A program made the translations under genes and the position numbers. A stretch of 64,000 bases of DNA from Siphonodentalium dalli (taxonomy: Eukaryota > Mollusca > Scaphopoda > Gadilida > Siphonodentaliidae). Positions 22,677 through 36,065 of the stretch are shown piece by piece; within the stretch, counting starts at the first letter, position 1; every line of letters starts with the position of its first letter. Under the pieces are notes generated by a model. The model did no database searches and was not told the origin of the DNA. It was given only the letters and a program-made list of their open reading frames with translations. Location: positions 248,095,827 through 248,159,826 of the forward strand of contig CP136064.1 of NCBI GenBank assembly GCA_032622095.1. The letters run 5' to 3'.

Positions 22677-23649
22677 GGCTTTGTTGACCCAATTTTTCCA
22701 AAATTGTATAGAGTTCAAATAAAGGATTCTGTTCCATGTATATTAGTAATCACAGAAACCATGCCCATTGATGCAATATTTTAAGTGTATACTTCATGGT
22801 GGATTATGTTAGAAATACAAAATGTGAACTTTATTGAGATTTAAAAAAAAAATGTACATGCAGGCATATGCAATGGTCCAAGAAAAACAAAGTCCATATC
22901 TAAGAATCAAATATGGGAATATGTACTGAACACTAGTACTACAAAAAAAATAAAAAATTTCTTGAGCGTTCTTTGAAAAAATTACTTTGAACCAGTTGTT
23001 GACAAATGATATATACTTGCTTAAACATTGGCTGTGTGGCTGCTAGAAGGTATGGGTTAAGCAGTGGCCAGTGTAATGCTGTGAACTCTGTTGACAATAA
23101 AATGGTAAGCCTCAATCAAAACCCTACCAGATCATCACACTATTTCTAGTAAGTAGGTCACCATGCACTCACTCAACTTCCACATGAGTTATTATCCTGA
23201 CACCAGCTAAAAGCTATTCACACCAGTCACTGCATGGATATATAAAGCCAAGGAAAGTTGACCCACAAACTGCTGGCTCTCATTCAACCATATTGTGAAG
23301 TTAGTATATCATTTGACAATTTTGTCAACAACTGGTTCAAAGTAATTTTTTCAAAGAACGCTCACGAAATATAATAATTTTTTTTGTAGTACATCATTCA
23401 TCAGTGTTTAGTACATATTCCCATATTTGATTCGTTATAGCTAGATATGGACTTTGTTTTTCTTGGACCATTGCCTGTAAATTAAATTTTTTTAAATCTC
23501 AATAAAGTTCACATTTTGTATTTCTAACATAATCCACCATAAAGTATACTCTTAAAATGTTGCATCAATGGACATGGTTTCTATGATTACTAATATATTT
23601 TAACAGAATCCTTTATTTGACTGGAAAAATTGGGTCCACAAAGCCCTTA
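22674..23649. repeat. Long inverted repeat (~330-bp arms, ~290-bp loop)
   Basis: The left arm starts AAGGGCTTTGTTGACCCAAT. The right arm ends TTGGGTCCACAAAGCCCTT. The arms 22674-23010 and about 23303-23649 remain alignable through most of their length (CAAAGTCCATATCTA, CCATAATCCACC-type blocks). No transposase; origin unknown. Confidence 0.85.
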
Positions 23650-23891
23650 AGTAGATTTGGGCGAATATTCTTGGGGAGAGTTTCCACGGAAAATTCAGAT
23701 TGAAGATTCCATAAGTATATAATTTCTATCGAGTTGGCAGTCAGCACGAAAAAGAGATATTGGTTTTTGATTCTTCGTCTCTTTTTCCAGCAGAAATTGA
23801 AGAAACCTCACCTGAGATGCTTAGTTATTGCGAAGAAAGCAAGATCTTTTTATTAGCTGACGCGGCCACATTCGTGACCTAGACGCCGGAA

Positions 23892-23964
23892 ATGCTCGGT
23901 TCATCAAAAAAGACCAATCGAACGCACCCGAAATCACCACAAACAAGGAAGACAATAATAAAAG
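23892..23964 (+). other. Possible isolated 5' exon
   Basis: ATG opens MLGSSKKTNRTHPKSPQ, a basic stretch, then AAAG|GTAACA as a possible donor; a small CpG-containing stretch precedes it. No downstream exon was recognised, so this may be chance. Confidence 0.12.
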
Positions 23965-24354
23965 GTAACAATATCATTGAGAAGGTAAAAATAATGATTA
24001 AACACGAAAACGCAATTAATAATGTGCATACTCAAACTAAGTTAATACAAAACATAAGTTTAATTACCATTAAAAGCTAAAAGTAATCAGCTAATCCAAG
24101 TACTAATGCCAGAAAAGAAAGCCAATAAAAATTCCATTGATAAATTGGTCATGGTTGAGTTCACCAGTGGTGGAATTACTTGATTTTGTTAGCGATTGAG
24201 TTAAAACTTGATGAAAATACAGGAAATACTTCCAATTGCACATGTGCCATCCATTCTCAAGGACTTGGCAATTTCCGCTTCACTGAGTAAATGGCCTCAT
24301 CAAACTCAAGTGATTTTAAGAGGGTGGTACTTCAAGTGGCAACATTTAACTTAA

Positions 24355-25817
24355 GAGGGATCAGGTAAAGTGGAAAATTTATTATTTTTCTCCCATAGGG
24401 TTTCCATGTTAAAAATTTGAAACAAAATCCTGACGTCATAATTTTAGTACAGAATCTATGAATGTACCTTCATGTAATTCCTGACTCCTGTCTAGTGACA
24501 AGGCGTCGTCGATTTTCGAAAAACGTACCCATTATCGAAATATCACACTTCAAAAAACTTTACGAGCAACATAAATTGGGGAAATTCTGTCAGCTATGGG
24601 TGGAGTAATCGTTCCTGTGTTGAGAAATGTGCTTATTTTACGATGTTGAAAATAAAACGAACTGGCTGTTATGACAACACATGGTCCATAGCACAACTGG
24701 ATAATCGTTTGTTGAGTAACACTGTATTGTTTTCATAAGCGATCGCGCCATCGATTACTTACAGTCGGCATCAAGTGTTACGAAAAATCTCGAAGGAATT
24801 TCGACGTAACCATTAACAAGCTATGCAATAAACATATCACTCCGCCGAAATAGTTCGGAATATACATAGACGATATTAAGTAATAATATCACATAATACG
24901 TAATGTTAATGTCAAATACTTACACCATATGGCAGAAAAACTACACCTCGTCATTATTAAATGTTGATATATGATCTTTCTTGTATGGTTTAAATACCGA
25001 CTGCGTGATTGAAATTTGGCGTAGTTACATCTAACGTGGTTGTTCGGCGACTTCCACCTACCTGATAAATTCTCCCCGCGAAATAAACTTCAAGCTAATA
25101 AATTGTCAAAGTTTGACTGGTAAGGAATCAATTTATTGATAAAACATAGTATATACGTGTGTGTTAGATGCATCAGAATGTTATTGACGATCGCTTCTTT
25201 GATCGACACGTACAGCTTAAAATTGAAAAGTGAATATCTTGTTTGTTTCCAGCCGAAATCGAAACTCATGACGAAAGGTAAACAGGAAGTATGAAAAGCT
25301 ATTTCGCTGTGCATGATATTTGGGACTGTATATTTTTGCATACATGTATTATTGATAGTAAAGTGGTGCTCCAAAGTTCTTAGAATTTTTTTGCATACAT
25401 GTATTATTGATAGTAAAGTGGTGCTCCATAGTTTTTAGAAATAGTTCTTGCAAATGGATGTCTTTTTGGGTGGTTTGTTTACATATATTAAGTTCAAATT
25501 TCTGGAGTTTTAGGTTTGAAACTAGGAAATCCGCTATGCGTTGTCACTGCATGGGAGTATTAGCTACTTGTTGATACCTCCTGTTGGCTATTTGATATTC
25601 CTACCAGTGAGTATTTTCGTCTCAAAATTTTTGTGTTTTGACGTTCAAATACATCTTTTTAGGAATGACAAATTTATTACTTATCAGATATACTTAATCT
25701 TGGATTATTGCAGTATGTCTATGAACAAACATATTTTAATTTTTTGGTCATTTAAAACAAAAATGCATGGATTTCAACCGGTCCCCATTTCTGGAATTGT
25801 GCCACTTTACCTCCCTC
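24355..25817. mobile_element. TTAA-7 element (1.46 kb)
   Basis: TTAA GAGGGATCAGGTAAAGTGG against CCACTTTACCTCCCTC TTAA. A ~54-bp direct duplication lies at 25333-25440. Open stretches at 25090-25374 and 25541-25840 were not recognised as transposase. Confidence 0.7.
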
Positions 25818-25821
25818 TTAA

Positions 25822-26170
25822 ATGGGGAGTTCAGTGTTAATTTTCAAGACAAGATTACTCAATATTTACAAACTGTAGAATAATGGTTCATGTCTTGTTG
25901 GAATGTTTGAACATATATCTAGTGACAACTCAAAGCAGATTTGTCATTTTATGTTTTGTTTTGTGACATTTGATGGATATAATTAAAAAAAATGATAAAC
26001 AATGGTGACCTACTTTTTAATAATGTCCAATAATATCCAACCTGGGATGAAAATCAAAATTCCGCTTCACAATATCTCTACATAAGTCTTCAAAAAGGTA
26101 TGATATGGTCACCAGCGCTTTGTAATATTTGATAAATCTTTTCTAAAAAAATAACACTGCAATTCCCCAT
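25822..26170. mobile_element. TTAA-8 element, sharing a TTAA with TTAA-7
   Basis: TTAA ATGGGGAGTTCAGTGTT against ACACTGCAATTCCCCAT TTAA. Its left TTAA (25818-25821) is also the right TTAA of the neighbouring element. Outside both lies the inverted pair CAAGTGGCAACATTTA (24333-24348, 26172-26188). Confidence 0.7.
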
Positions 26171-26189
26171 TTAAATGTTGCCACTTGGC

Positions 26190-26770
26190 CTCGATTCCTT
26201 TTAATTGATAATCCAAAGTACTGGTAATAGGCACTGGTATGCATATTGTACATAAATTCATAATGACTAATGGGCTCTGTGGAAGACATGGTTTATGGGC
26301 CAGAGCCCTATATAATAGCTTAATAAATACAATAATGGATATACATGTAAACTTGGTGCAGATACATGTACCGGTACTAGTACATGTAGGTTAATGTGTA
26401 AGAATGTGGCTGAACAATCAGTGAACCTCATTTGGGTTAAAACATGTGATAGTTTGGATTATTCTTTGACCAATTTGAATAATATTGAAGGTCATACAGA
26501 TGAATTTATTATACAATTAATATAATATGGCCCTCCCATTTGGAAAGATCATCCTGCCCTGTGTACTCGGCCAAACGCATCAAACACAAAGAAGACGAAA
26601 AGAGAGAAAAATGTTTCTGCATTTAGGTAGACCCTGTACCTGTGCTTTATACCAAGGGACCACGTGGCAACTTCCATTTGACAAGTGCGCGAAGAAAAAT
26701 GTACCCTAGGTAATTCATACCATTTCATTACCTACAGATATGTAACAGGTTTAGCAAAGAAATCTTGACC
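26190..26770. other. Nothing recognised
   Basis: A 60-codon open stretch at 26527-26709 (MALPFGKIILPCVLGQ) has no recognised domain. Confidence 0.4.
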
Positions 26771-27187
26771 CATTTTTAGCTCAACTTTACTTTGTAAAGT
26801 TTGAGCTAGTGCCATGGCTTGGTATCCGTCGTCCATGTGTGTGTGCGTGATGCGTCAACAATTTCCTTTAGCACGGGCTACAGTTCGTACCTTTGGTCCG
26901 ATTATTATGAAATTTGTCATGCATTTTGACATTGACATGTAGATGGGAACGAGTCATTTTGGGGTCATTCGAAAAAAAAACATGGCTGCCATCGGCCATC
27001 TTGGATTTCAAAATTCAATCCATTAGCACGGGCTACAGGCCGTACTGTTCGTCTTATTGTCATGAAATTTGTCATGAATGTTAACAATGATATGAAGATG
27101 GGAACGAGTCATTTTGGGGTCATTCGGCCGAAAAACATGGCCACCAGCAGCCATCTTGGATTTTACTCTTTGTATGACTAAATCCTT

Positions 27188-30100
27188 TAGCACGGGCTTC
27201 AGGTCGTACCTTTAGTCTGATCATCATAAAATTTGTCATGAACGTTAATAATGACATGTAGATGGGAAACGAGTCATTTTGGGGTCATTCAGCCAAAAAA
27301 CATGGCCGGCAGCAGCCATCTTGGATTTTACTCTTTGTATGACTAAATTCTTTAGCACGGGCTACAGGTCGTACCTTTAATCTGATCATCATAAAATCTG
27401 TCATGAATGTTAACAATGACATGTAGATGGGAACGAGTCATTTTGGGGTCATTCGGCCGAAAAACATGGCCGCCAGCAGCCATCTTGAATTTTACTCTTT
27501 GTATGACTAAATCCTTTAGCACGGGCTTCAGGTCGTACCTTTAGTCTGATCATCATAAAATTTGCCATGAATGTTAATAATGACATGTAGATGGGAACGA
27601 GTCATTTTGGGGTCAATCGGCCAAAAAACATGGCCGCCAGCAGCCATCTTGGATTTTACTATTTGTATGACTAAATCGTTTAGCACGGGCTACAGTTCGT
27701 ACCTTTAGTCTTATCATCATAAAATTTGTCATGGATGTTAACAATGACATGTAGATGGGAACGAGTCATTTTGGGGTTATTCAGCTGAAAAACATGGCCG
27801 CCAGCAGCCATCTTGGATTTTACTCTTTGTATGACTAAATCCTTTAGCACGGGCTTCAGGTCGTACCTTTAGTCTGATCATCATAAAATTTGTCATGAAA
27901 GTTTATAATGACATGTAGATGGGAACGGGTCATTTTGGGGTCATTCGGCCAAAAAAAAGGCCGCCAGCAGCCATCTTGGATTTTACTCTTTGTATGACTA
28001 AATCCTTTAGCACGGGCTAAAGTTCGTACCTTTAGTCTGATCATCATAAAATTTGTCATGGATGTTAACAATGGCATGTAGATGGGAACGAATCATTTTG
28101 GGGTCAATCGGCCGAAAAACATTGTCGCCAGTGGCCATCTTTGATTTCAAAATTCAATCCATTAGCACAGGCTACAGGTCGTACTGTTAGTCTGATCATC
28201 ATGAAATTTGTCATGGATGATAATGTTGGCATGTAGATGAGAACGAGTGATTTGGGGGTCATTCGGCCAAAAAACATGGCCGCCAGCAGCCATCTTGGAT
28301 TTTACTCTTTGCATGACTAAATCCTTCCCCGTGGGCTACAGGTCGTAGCTTTGATCGGAACTTTATAAAATTTGTCATGGATGTTAACATTGACATGTAG
28401 ATTGGAACGAGTCATTTTGGGGTCGTTCAGCCAAAAAACATGGCCACCAGCAGCCATCTTGGATTTTACTCTTTGCATGACTAAATCCTTTGGCACGGGC
28501 TATAGGTCGTACCTTTTGTCTGATCTTTATGCAATTTATCATGAATGTTGACATTGACATGTAGATGGGAACGAGTCATTTTGGGGTCATTCGGCCAAAA
28601 AACATGGCCGCTGGTGGCCATCTTGGATTTCAAAATTAAATCCATTGGCGAGGGCTACAGGTTGTACTGTTAGTCTGATCATCATGAAATTTGTCATGGA
28701 TGTTAATATTAACATGTAGACGGGAACGAGTGATTTTGAGGTCGTTCAGCTAAAAAACATGGCCGCCAGCAGCCATCTTGGATTTTACTATTTGCATGAC
28801 TAAATCCTTTCCCGCGGGCTACAGGTCGTAGCTTTGGTCGGAATTACATGAAATTTGTCACGGATGTTAACAATGACATGTAGATGGGAACGAGTCATTT
28901 TGGGGTCGTTCGGCCAAAAAACATGGCCACCAGCAGCCATCTTGGATTTTACTCTTTGCATGACTAAATCCTTCCCCGTGGGCTACAGGTCGTACCTTTG
29001 GTAGGATCTTCATGAAATTTGTCATGGCTGTTGACATTGACATGTAGATGGGAACGAGTCATTTTGGGGTCATTCGACCAAAAAACATGGCCACTGGTGG
29101 CCCATCTTTAGTCTGATCATCATGAAATTTGTCATGGATGTTAATATTGACATGTAGATGGGAACGAGTCATTTTGTGGTCATTCGGCCACCAGCAGCCA
29201 TCTTGGATTTTAATCTTTGTATGACTGAATTCTTTAGCACGGGCTACAGGTCATACCTTTAGTCTGATCATCATAAAATTTGTCATGGATATTAACAATG
29301 ACATGTAGATGGGAACGACTCATTTTGGGGTCATTTGATCGAAAAACATGGCCGCCCCAGCAGTCATCTTGGATTTTACTTTGTATGACTAAATTCTTTA
29401 GCATGGGCTACAGGTGGTACCTTTAGTTTGATCATGATAAAATTTATCATGGATGTTAACAATGACATGTAGATGGGAACGACTCATTTTGGGGTCATTT
29501 CGGCTGAAAAACATGGCCACCAGCAGCCATCTTGGATTTTACTCTTTGTATGACTAAATCCTTTAGCACGGGCTTCAGGTCGTACCTTTAGTCTGATCAT
29601 CATAAAATTTATCACGAACGTTAATAATGACATGTAGATGGGAAACGAGTCATTTTGGGGTCATTCGGCCGAAAAACATGGCCGGCAGCAGCCATCTTGG
29701 ATTTTACTCTTTGTATGACTAAATCCTTTAGCACAGGCTTCAGGTCGTACCTTTAGTCTGATCATCATAAAATTTGCCATGAATGTTAATAATGACATGT
29801 AGATGGGAACGAGTCATTTTGGGGTCATTCGGCCAAAAAACATGGCCGCCAGCAGTCATCTTGGATTTTACTATTTGTATGACTAAATCGTTTAACACGG
29901 GCTACAGTTCGTACCTTTAGTATTATCATCATAAAATTTGTCATGGATGTTAACAATGACATGTAGATGGGAACGAGTCATTTTGGGGTTATTCAGCCGA
30001 AAAACATGGCCGCCAGCAGCCATCTTGGATTTTACTCTTTGTATGACTAAATCCTTTAGCACGGGCTTCAGGTCGTACCTTTAGTCTGATCATCATAAAA

Positions 30101-31776
30101 TTTGTCATGAAAGTTAATAATGACATGTAGATGGGAACGGGTCATTTTGGAGTCATTCGGCCAAAAAAAAAGGCCGCCAGCAGCCATCTTGGATTTTACT
30201 CTTTGTATGACTAAATCCTTTAGCACGGGCTAAAGTTTGTACCTTTAGTCTGATCATCATAAAATTTGTCATGGATGTTAACAATGGCATGTAGATGGGA
30301 ACGAATCATTTTGGGGTCAATCGGCCGAAAAACATTGTCGCCAGTGGCCATCTTTGATTTCAAAATTCAATCCATTAGCACAGGCTACAGGTCGTACTGT
30401 TAGTCTGATCATCATGAAATTTGTCATGGATGATAATGTTGGCATGTAGATGGGAACGAGTCATTTTGGGGTCGTTCGGCCAAAAAACATGGCCGCCAGC
30501 AGCCATCTTGGATTTTACTCTTTGCATGACTAAATCCTTCCCTGTGGGCTACAGGTCGTAGCTTTGATCGGAACTTTATAAAATTTGTCATGGATGTTAA
30601 CATTGACATGTAGATGGGAACGAGTCATTTTGGGGTCGTTCAGCCAAAAAACATGGCCACCAGCAGCCATCTTGGATTTTACTCTTTGCATGACTAAATC
30701 CTTTGGCGCGGGCTATAGGTCGTACCTTTTGTCTGATCTTTATGCAATTTATCATGAATGTTGACATTGACATGTAGATGGGAACGAGTCATTTTGGGGT
30801 CATTCGGCCAAAAAACATGGCCGCTGGTGGCCATCTTGGATTTCAAAATTAAATCCATTGGCGAGGGCTACAGGTTGTACTGTTAGTCTGATCATCATGA
30901 AATTTGTCATGAATGTTAATATTAACATGTAGACGGGAACGAGTGATTTTGGGGTCGTTCGGCCAAAAAACATGGCCACCAGCAGCCATCTTGGATTTTA
31001 CTATTTGCATGACTAAATCCTTTCCCGCGGGCTACAGGTCGTAGCTTTGATCGGAATTACATGAAATTTGTCACGGATGTTAACAATGACATGTAGATGG
31101 GAACGTGTCATTTTGGGGTCGTTCGGCCAAAAAACATGGCCACCAGCAGCCATCTTGGATTTTACTCTTTGCATGACTAAATCCTTCCCCGTGGGCTACA
31201 GGTCGTACCTTTGGTAGGATCTTCATGAAATTTGTCATGGCTGTTGACATGTAGATGGGAACGAGTCATTTTGGGGTCATTCGACCAAAAAACATGGCCA
31301 CTGGTGGCCCATCTTTAGTCTGATCATCATGAAATTTGTCATGGATGTTAATATTGACATGTAGATGGGAACGAGTCATTTTGTGGTCATTCGGCCACCA
31401 GCAGCCATCTTGGATTTTAATCTTTGTATGACTGAATTCTTTAGCACGGGCTACAGGTCATACCTTTAGTCTGATCATCATAAAATTTGTCATGGATATT
31501 AACAATGACATGTAGATGGGAACGACTCATTTTGGGGTCATTGATCGAAAAACATGGCCGCCCAACAGTCATCTTGGATTTTACTCTTTGTATGACTAAA
31601 TTCTTTAGCATGGGCTACAGGTGGTACCTTTAGTTTGATCATGATAAAATTTATCATGGATGTTAACAATGACATGTAGATGGGAACGACTCATTTTGGG
31701 GTCATTCGGCTGAAAAACATGGCCGCCAGCAGCCATCGTGTTTTACTCTTTGTATGACTAAATCCTTTAGCACGGG
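27188..31776 (+). repeat. Higher-order duplication (~2.2-2.4 kb) inside the core-A array
   Basis: Variant unit orders recur at an offset of 2.2-2.4 kb: a distinctive unit at 27241 recurs at 29617 (offset 2376) and one at 28211 recurs at 30424 (offset 2213). The 163-bp difference equals one core unit, so one copy has lost a unit. Approximate copies: 27188-29563 and 29564-31776. Confidence 0.8.
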
Positions 31777-33480
31777 CTACATGTCGTACCTTTAGTCTGA
31801 TCATCATAAAATTTCTCATGGCTGTTGAAATTGGAATGTAGATGGGAACGAGTCACTTTGGGGTTATTGGCCAAAAACATGGTTGCTGGCAGCCATATTG
31901 CATTTTACTATTTGCATGACTAAAGCTATCAAATGCTTTTGAATTTTATTGGAAAACATAGCCGCCAGCAACCATCTTAGATTTTATATATATCTTCATG
32001 TCGATAAACTACATGTAGTATTAGACATTCAGCTTTTCACATTCCTAATCGCTCCATTGACTGTAATACATTAAATTATTACCTTTCCAAGTTGAGCTGG
32101 AGTGTCATTGACACTTTCATTTTTAGCTCAACTTACTTTTGTAAGTTTGAGCTATTGCCATGGCTTGGCGTCCGTCGTCCGTGTGTCCATGTGTCCGTGT
32201 GTCCGTCAACAATTTCCTTTGGCGCGGGCTACAGGTCGTACCTTTGGTCTGATCTTTATGAAATTTTGCATGAATGTTGACATTGACATGTAGATGGGAA
32301 CGTGTCATTTTGGGGTCGTTCGGCCAAAAAACATGGCCACCAGCAGCCATCTTGGATTTTACTCTTTGCATGACTAAATCCTTCCCCGTGGGCTACAGGT
32401 CGTACCTTTGGTAGGATCTTCATGAAATTTGTCATGGCTGTTGACATGTAGATCGGAACGAGTCATTTTGGGGTCATTCGACCAAAAACATGGCCACTGG
32501 TGGCCCATCTTTAGTCTGATCATCATGAAATTTGTCATGGATGTTAATATTGACATGTAGATGGGAACGAGTCATTTTGTGGTCATTCGGCCACCAGCAG
32601 CCATCTTGGATTTTAATCTTTGTATGACTGAATTCTTTAGCACGGGCTACAGGTCATACCTTTAGTCTGATCATCATAAAATTTGTCATGGATATTAACA
32701 ATGACATGTAGATGGGAACGACTCATTTTGGGGTCATTGATCGAAAAACATGGCCGCCCAGCAGTCATCTTGGATTTTACTCTTTGTATGACTAAATTCT
32801 TTAGCATGGGCTACAGGTGGTACCTTTAGTTTGATCATGATAAAATTTATCATGGATGTTAACAATGACATGTAGATGGGAACGACTCATTTTGGGGTCA
32901 TTCGGCTGAAAAACATGGCCGCCAGCAGCCATCGTGTTTTACTCTTTGTATGACTAAATCCTTTAGCACGGGCTACATGTCGTACCTTTAGTCTGATCAT
33001 CATAAAATTTCTCATGGCTGTTGAAATTGGAATGTAGATGGGAACGAGTCACTTTGGGGTTATTGGCCAAAAACATGGTTGCTGGCAGCCATATTGCATT
33101 TTACTATTTGCATGACTAAAGCTATCAAATGCTTTTGAATTTTATTGGAAAACATAGCCGCCAGCAACCATCTTAGATTTTATATATATCTTCATGTCGA
33201 TAAACTACATGTAGTATTAGACATTCAGCTTTTCACATTCCTAATCGCTCCATTGACTGTAATACATTAAATTATTACCTTTCCAAGTTGAGCTGGAGTG
33301 TCATTGACACTTTCATTTTTAGCTCAACTTACTTTTGTAAGTTTGAGCTATTGCCATGGCTTGGCGTCCGTCGTCCGTGTGTCCGTCAACAATTTCCTTT
33401 GGTGCGGGCTACAGGTCGTACCTTTGGTCTGATCTTTATGAAATTTTGCATGAATGTTGACATTGACATGTAGATGGGAA
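31085..33480 (+). repeat. Tandem ~1.2-kb duplication spanning a core-A end-to-start junction
   Basis: Sequence from about 31085-32282 repeats almost exactly at about 32283-33480 (offset ~1197). Each copy contains a complete right end (AAGTTGAGCT, hairpin, TTTCAT at about 32090-32125 and 33286-33321) immediately followed by a new left end (AGCTCAACTTACTTTTGTAA). The array therefore contains head-to-tail element junctions. Confidence 0.85.
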
Positions 33481-36065
33481 CGAGTCATTTTGGGGTCATT
33501 CGGCCAAAAAACATGGCCGCTGGTGGCCATTTTGGATTTCAAAATTCAATCCATTGGCGCGGGCTACAGGTCGTACTGTTCGTCTGATCATTATGAAATT
33601 TGTCATGGATGTTAATATTGACATGTAGATGGGAACGAGTCATTTTGGGGTCGTTCGGCCAAAAAACATGGCCGTCAGCAGCCATCTTGGATTTTACTCT
33701 TTGCATGACTAAATCATTTTGTGCAGGCTACAGGTCGTAGTTTTGATCGGAACTTCATGAAATTTGTCATGGATGTTAACAATGACATGTAGATGGGAAC
33801 GAGTGATTTTGGGGTTGTTCGGCCAAAAAACATGGCCACCAGCAGCCATCTTGGATTTTACTCTTTGCATGACTAAATCCTTTGGCGCGGGCTACAGGTT
33901 GTACCTTTGGTCTGATCTTTATGAAATTTGTCATGAATGTTGACATTGGCATGTAGTTGGGAACGAGTCATTTTGGGGTCATTCGGCCAAAAAACATGGC
34001 CGCTGGTGGCCATTTTGGATTTCAAAATTCAATCCATTGGCGCGGGCTACAGGTCGTACTGTTCGTCTGATCATTATGAAATTTGTCATGGATGTTAATA
34101 TTGACATGTAGATGGGAACGAGTTATTTTGGGGTCGTTCAGCCAAAAAACATGGCCGCCAGCAGCCATCTTGGATTTTACTCTTTGCATGACTAAATTCT
34201 TTGGCGCGGGCTACAGGTTGTAGCTTTGGTCAGAACTTCATGAAATTTGTCATGGATGTTAACAATGACATGTAGATGGGAACGAGTGATTTTGGGGTCG
34301 TTCGGCCAAAAAACATGGCCGCCAGCAATCATCTTGGATTTTACTCTTTGCATGACTAAATCCTTTGGCGCGGGTTACAGGTCGTACCTTTGGTCTGACC
34401 TTTATGAAATTTGTCATGAATATTGATATTGACATGTATATGGGAACGAGTCATTTTGGGGTTATACGGCCAAAAAACATGGCCGCTGGCAGCCATCTTG
34501 GATTTTACTCTTTGCATGACTAAATCCTTTGGCGCAGGCTACAGGTCGTAGTTTTGATCAGAACTTCATGAAATTTGTCATGGATGTTAACAATGACATG
34601 TAGATGGGAACGAGTGATTTTGGGGTTGTTCGGCCAAAAAACATGGCCGCCAGCAGCCATCATGGATTTTACTCTTTGCATGACTAAATCCTTTGGCGCG
34701 GGCTACAGGTCGTACCTATGGTCTGATCTTTATGAATTTTGTCATGAATGTTGACATTGACATGTAGATGGGAACGAGTGATTTTGGGGTCATTCGGCCA
34801 TAAAACATGGCCGCTGGTGGCCATTTTGGATTTCAAAATTCAATCCATTGGCGAGGGCTACAGGTTGTGCTGTTCGTCTGATCATCATGAAATTTGTCAT
34901 GGATGTTAATATTGACATGTAGATGGGAACGAGTTATTTTGGGGTCGTTCAGCCAAAAAACATGGCCGCCAGCAGCCATCTTGGATTTTACTCTTTGCAT
35001 GACTAAATTCTTTGGCGCGGGCTACAGGTTGTAGCTTTGGTCAGAACTTCATGAAATTTGTCATGGATGTTAACAATGACATGTAGATGGGAACGAGTGA
35101 TTTTGGGGTCGTTCGGCCAAAAAACATGGCCGCCAGCAGCCATCTTGGATTTTACTCTTTCAATGACTAAATCCTTTGGCGCGGGTTACAGGTCGTACCT
35201 TTGGTCTGACCTTTATGAAATTTGTCATGAATATTGATATTGACATGTATATGGGAACGAGTCATTTTGGGGTCATACGGCCAAAAAACATGGCCACTGG
35301 CAGCCATCTTGGATTTCAAAATTCAATCCATTGGCACGGGCTACAGGTCGTACTGTTTGTCTGATCATCATGATATTTATCATGGATGTTAATATTAACA
35401 TGTAGATGGGAACGAGTCATTTTGGGGTCGTTTGGCTAAAAAACATGTCCGCCAGCAGCCATATTGGATTTTACTCTTTGCATGAATAAATCCTTTGGTG
35501 CGGGCTACAGGTCGTAGCTTTGGTCGGAACTTCATGAAATTTGTCATGTATGTTAACAATGACATGTAGATGGGAAACGAGTCATTTTGGGGTCGTTCAG
35601 CCGAAAAACATGGCCGCCAGCAGCCATCTTGGATTTTACTCTTTGCATGACTAAATCCATTGGCACAGGCTACAGGTCATACCTTTGATCAGATCATTAT
35701 GAGATTTGTAAAGGCTGTAGATGGGAACAAGTCATTTTGGGGTAATTCGGAAAAAAACATGGCTGCCGGTGGCCATTTTAGAATTTACTCTTTGCATCAA
35801 TAAATCCTTTGGCACACCATAATCACCACATCCCTGATCCGATCAATATGAAACCTGTTATGAATGTTGATATTGACATGTACATCTAGTCTTACTTAGA
35901 CATTTCAATTAGCACTTTTCCTATTCCTCCATTTACTGTCGACCATTAAATTATTCCCCTACCTAAGTTGAGCTACAGTGTCATTGACACTTTCATTTCT
36001 CAAACTCTTCTGCACAGCTGAAGGATAACCAATAGTTCAGTGTAATGGATACTTATTAGGAGATA

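Larger units (their letters stand above)
26777..35996 (+). repeat. Core-A element: 9.2-kb array of ~164-bp core repeats with terminal hairpins
   Basis: The left end is AGCTCAACTTTACTTTGTAA...GTTTGAGCT (a hairpin), then a leader with GTCCGTC-like and TGTG repeats and CAACAATTTCCTTT. Next come about 50 degenerate core units (starts at 27024, 27188, 27353, 27517, 27681, 27845...; period mostly 164, sometimes 155). Each carries GCACGGGCTACAGGTCGTAC, TGAAATTTGTCATG, GACATGTAGATGGGAACGAG and CATGGCCGCCAGCAGCCATC. The right end is AAGTTGAGCT followed by hairpin GTGTCATTGACAC and TTTCAT. Open frames inside are by-products of the repeat and are not genes. Confidence 0.9.

Noticed and set aside
25090-25840. 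Possible piggyBac transposase fragments in TTAA-7.
   Set aside because: The two ~95-codon frames lie on opposite strands and show no DDD motif or known domain.
27856-35364. Many 60-80-codon open frames on both strands within the core-A array.
   Set aside because: They recur with the ~164-bp unit, vary in frame and end between units, and have no domain; they are by-products of the repeat.
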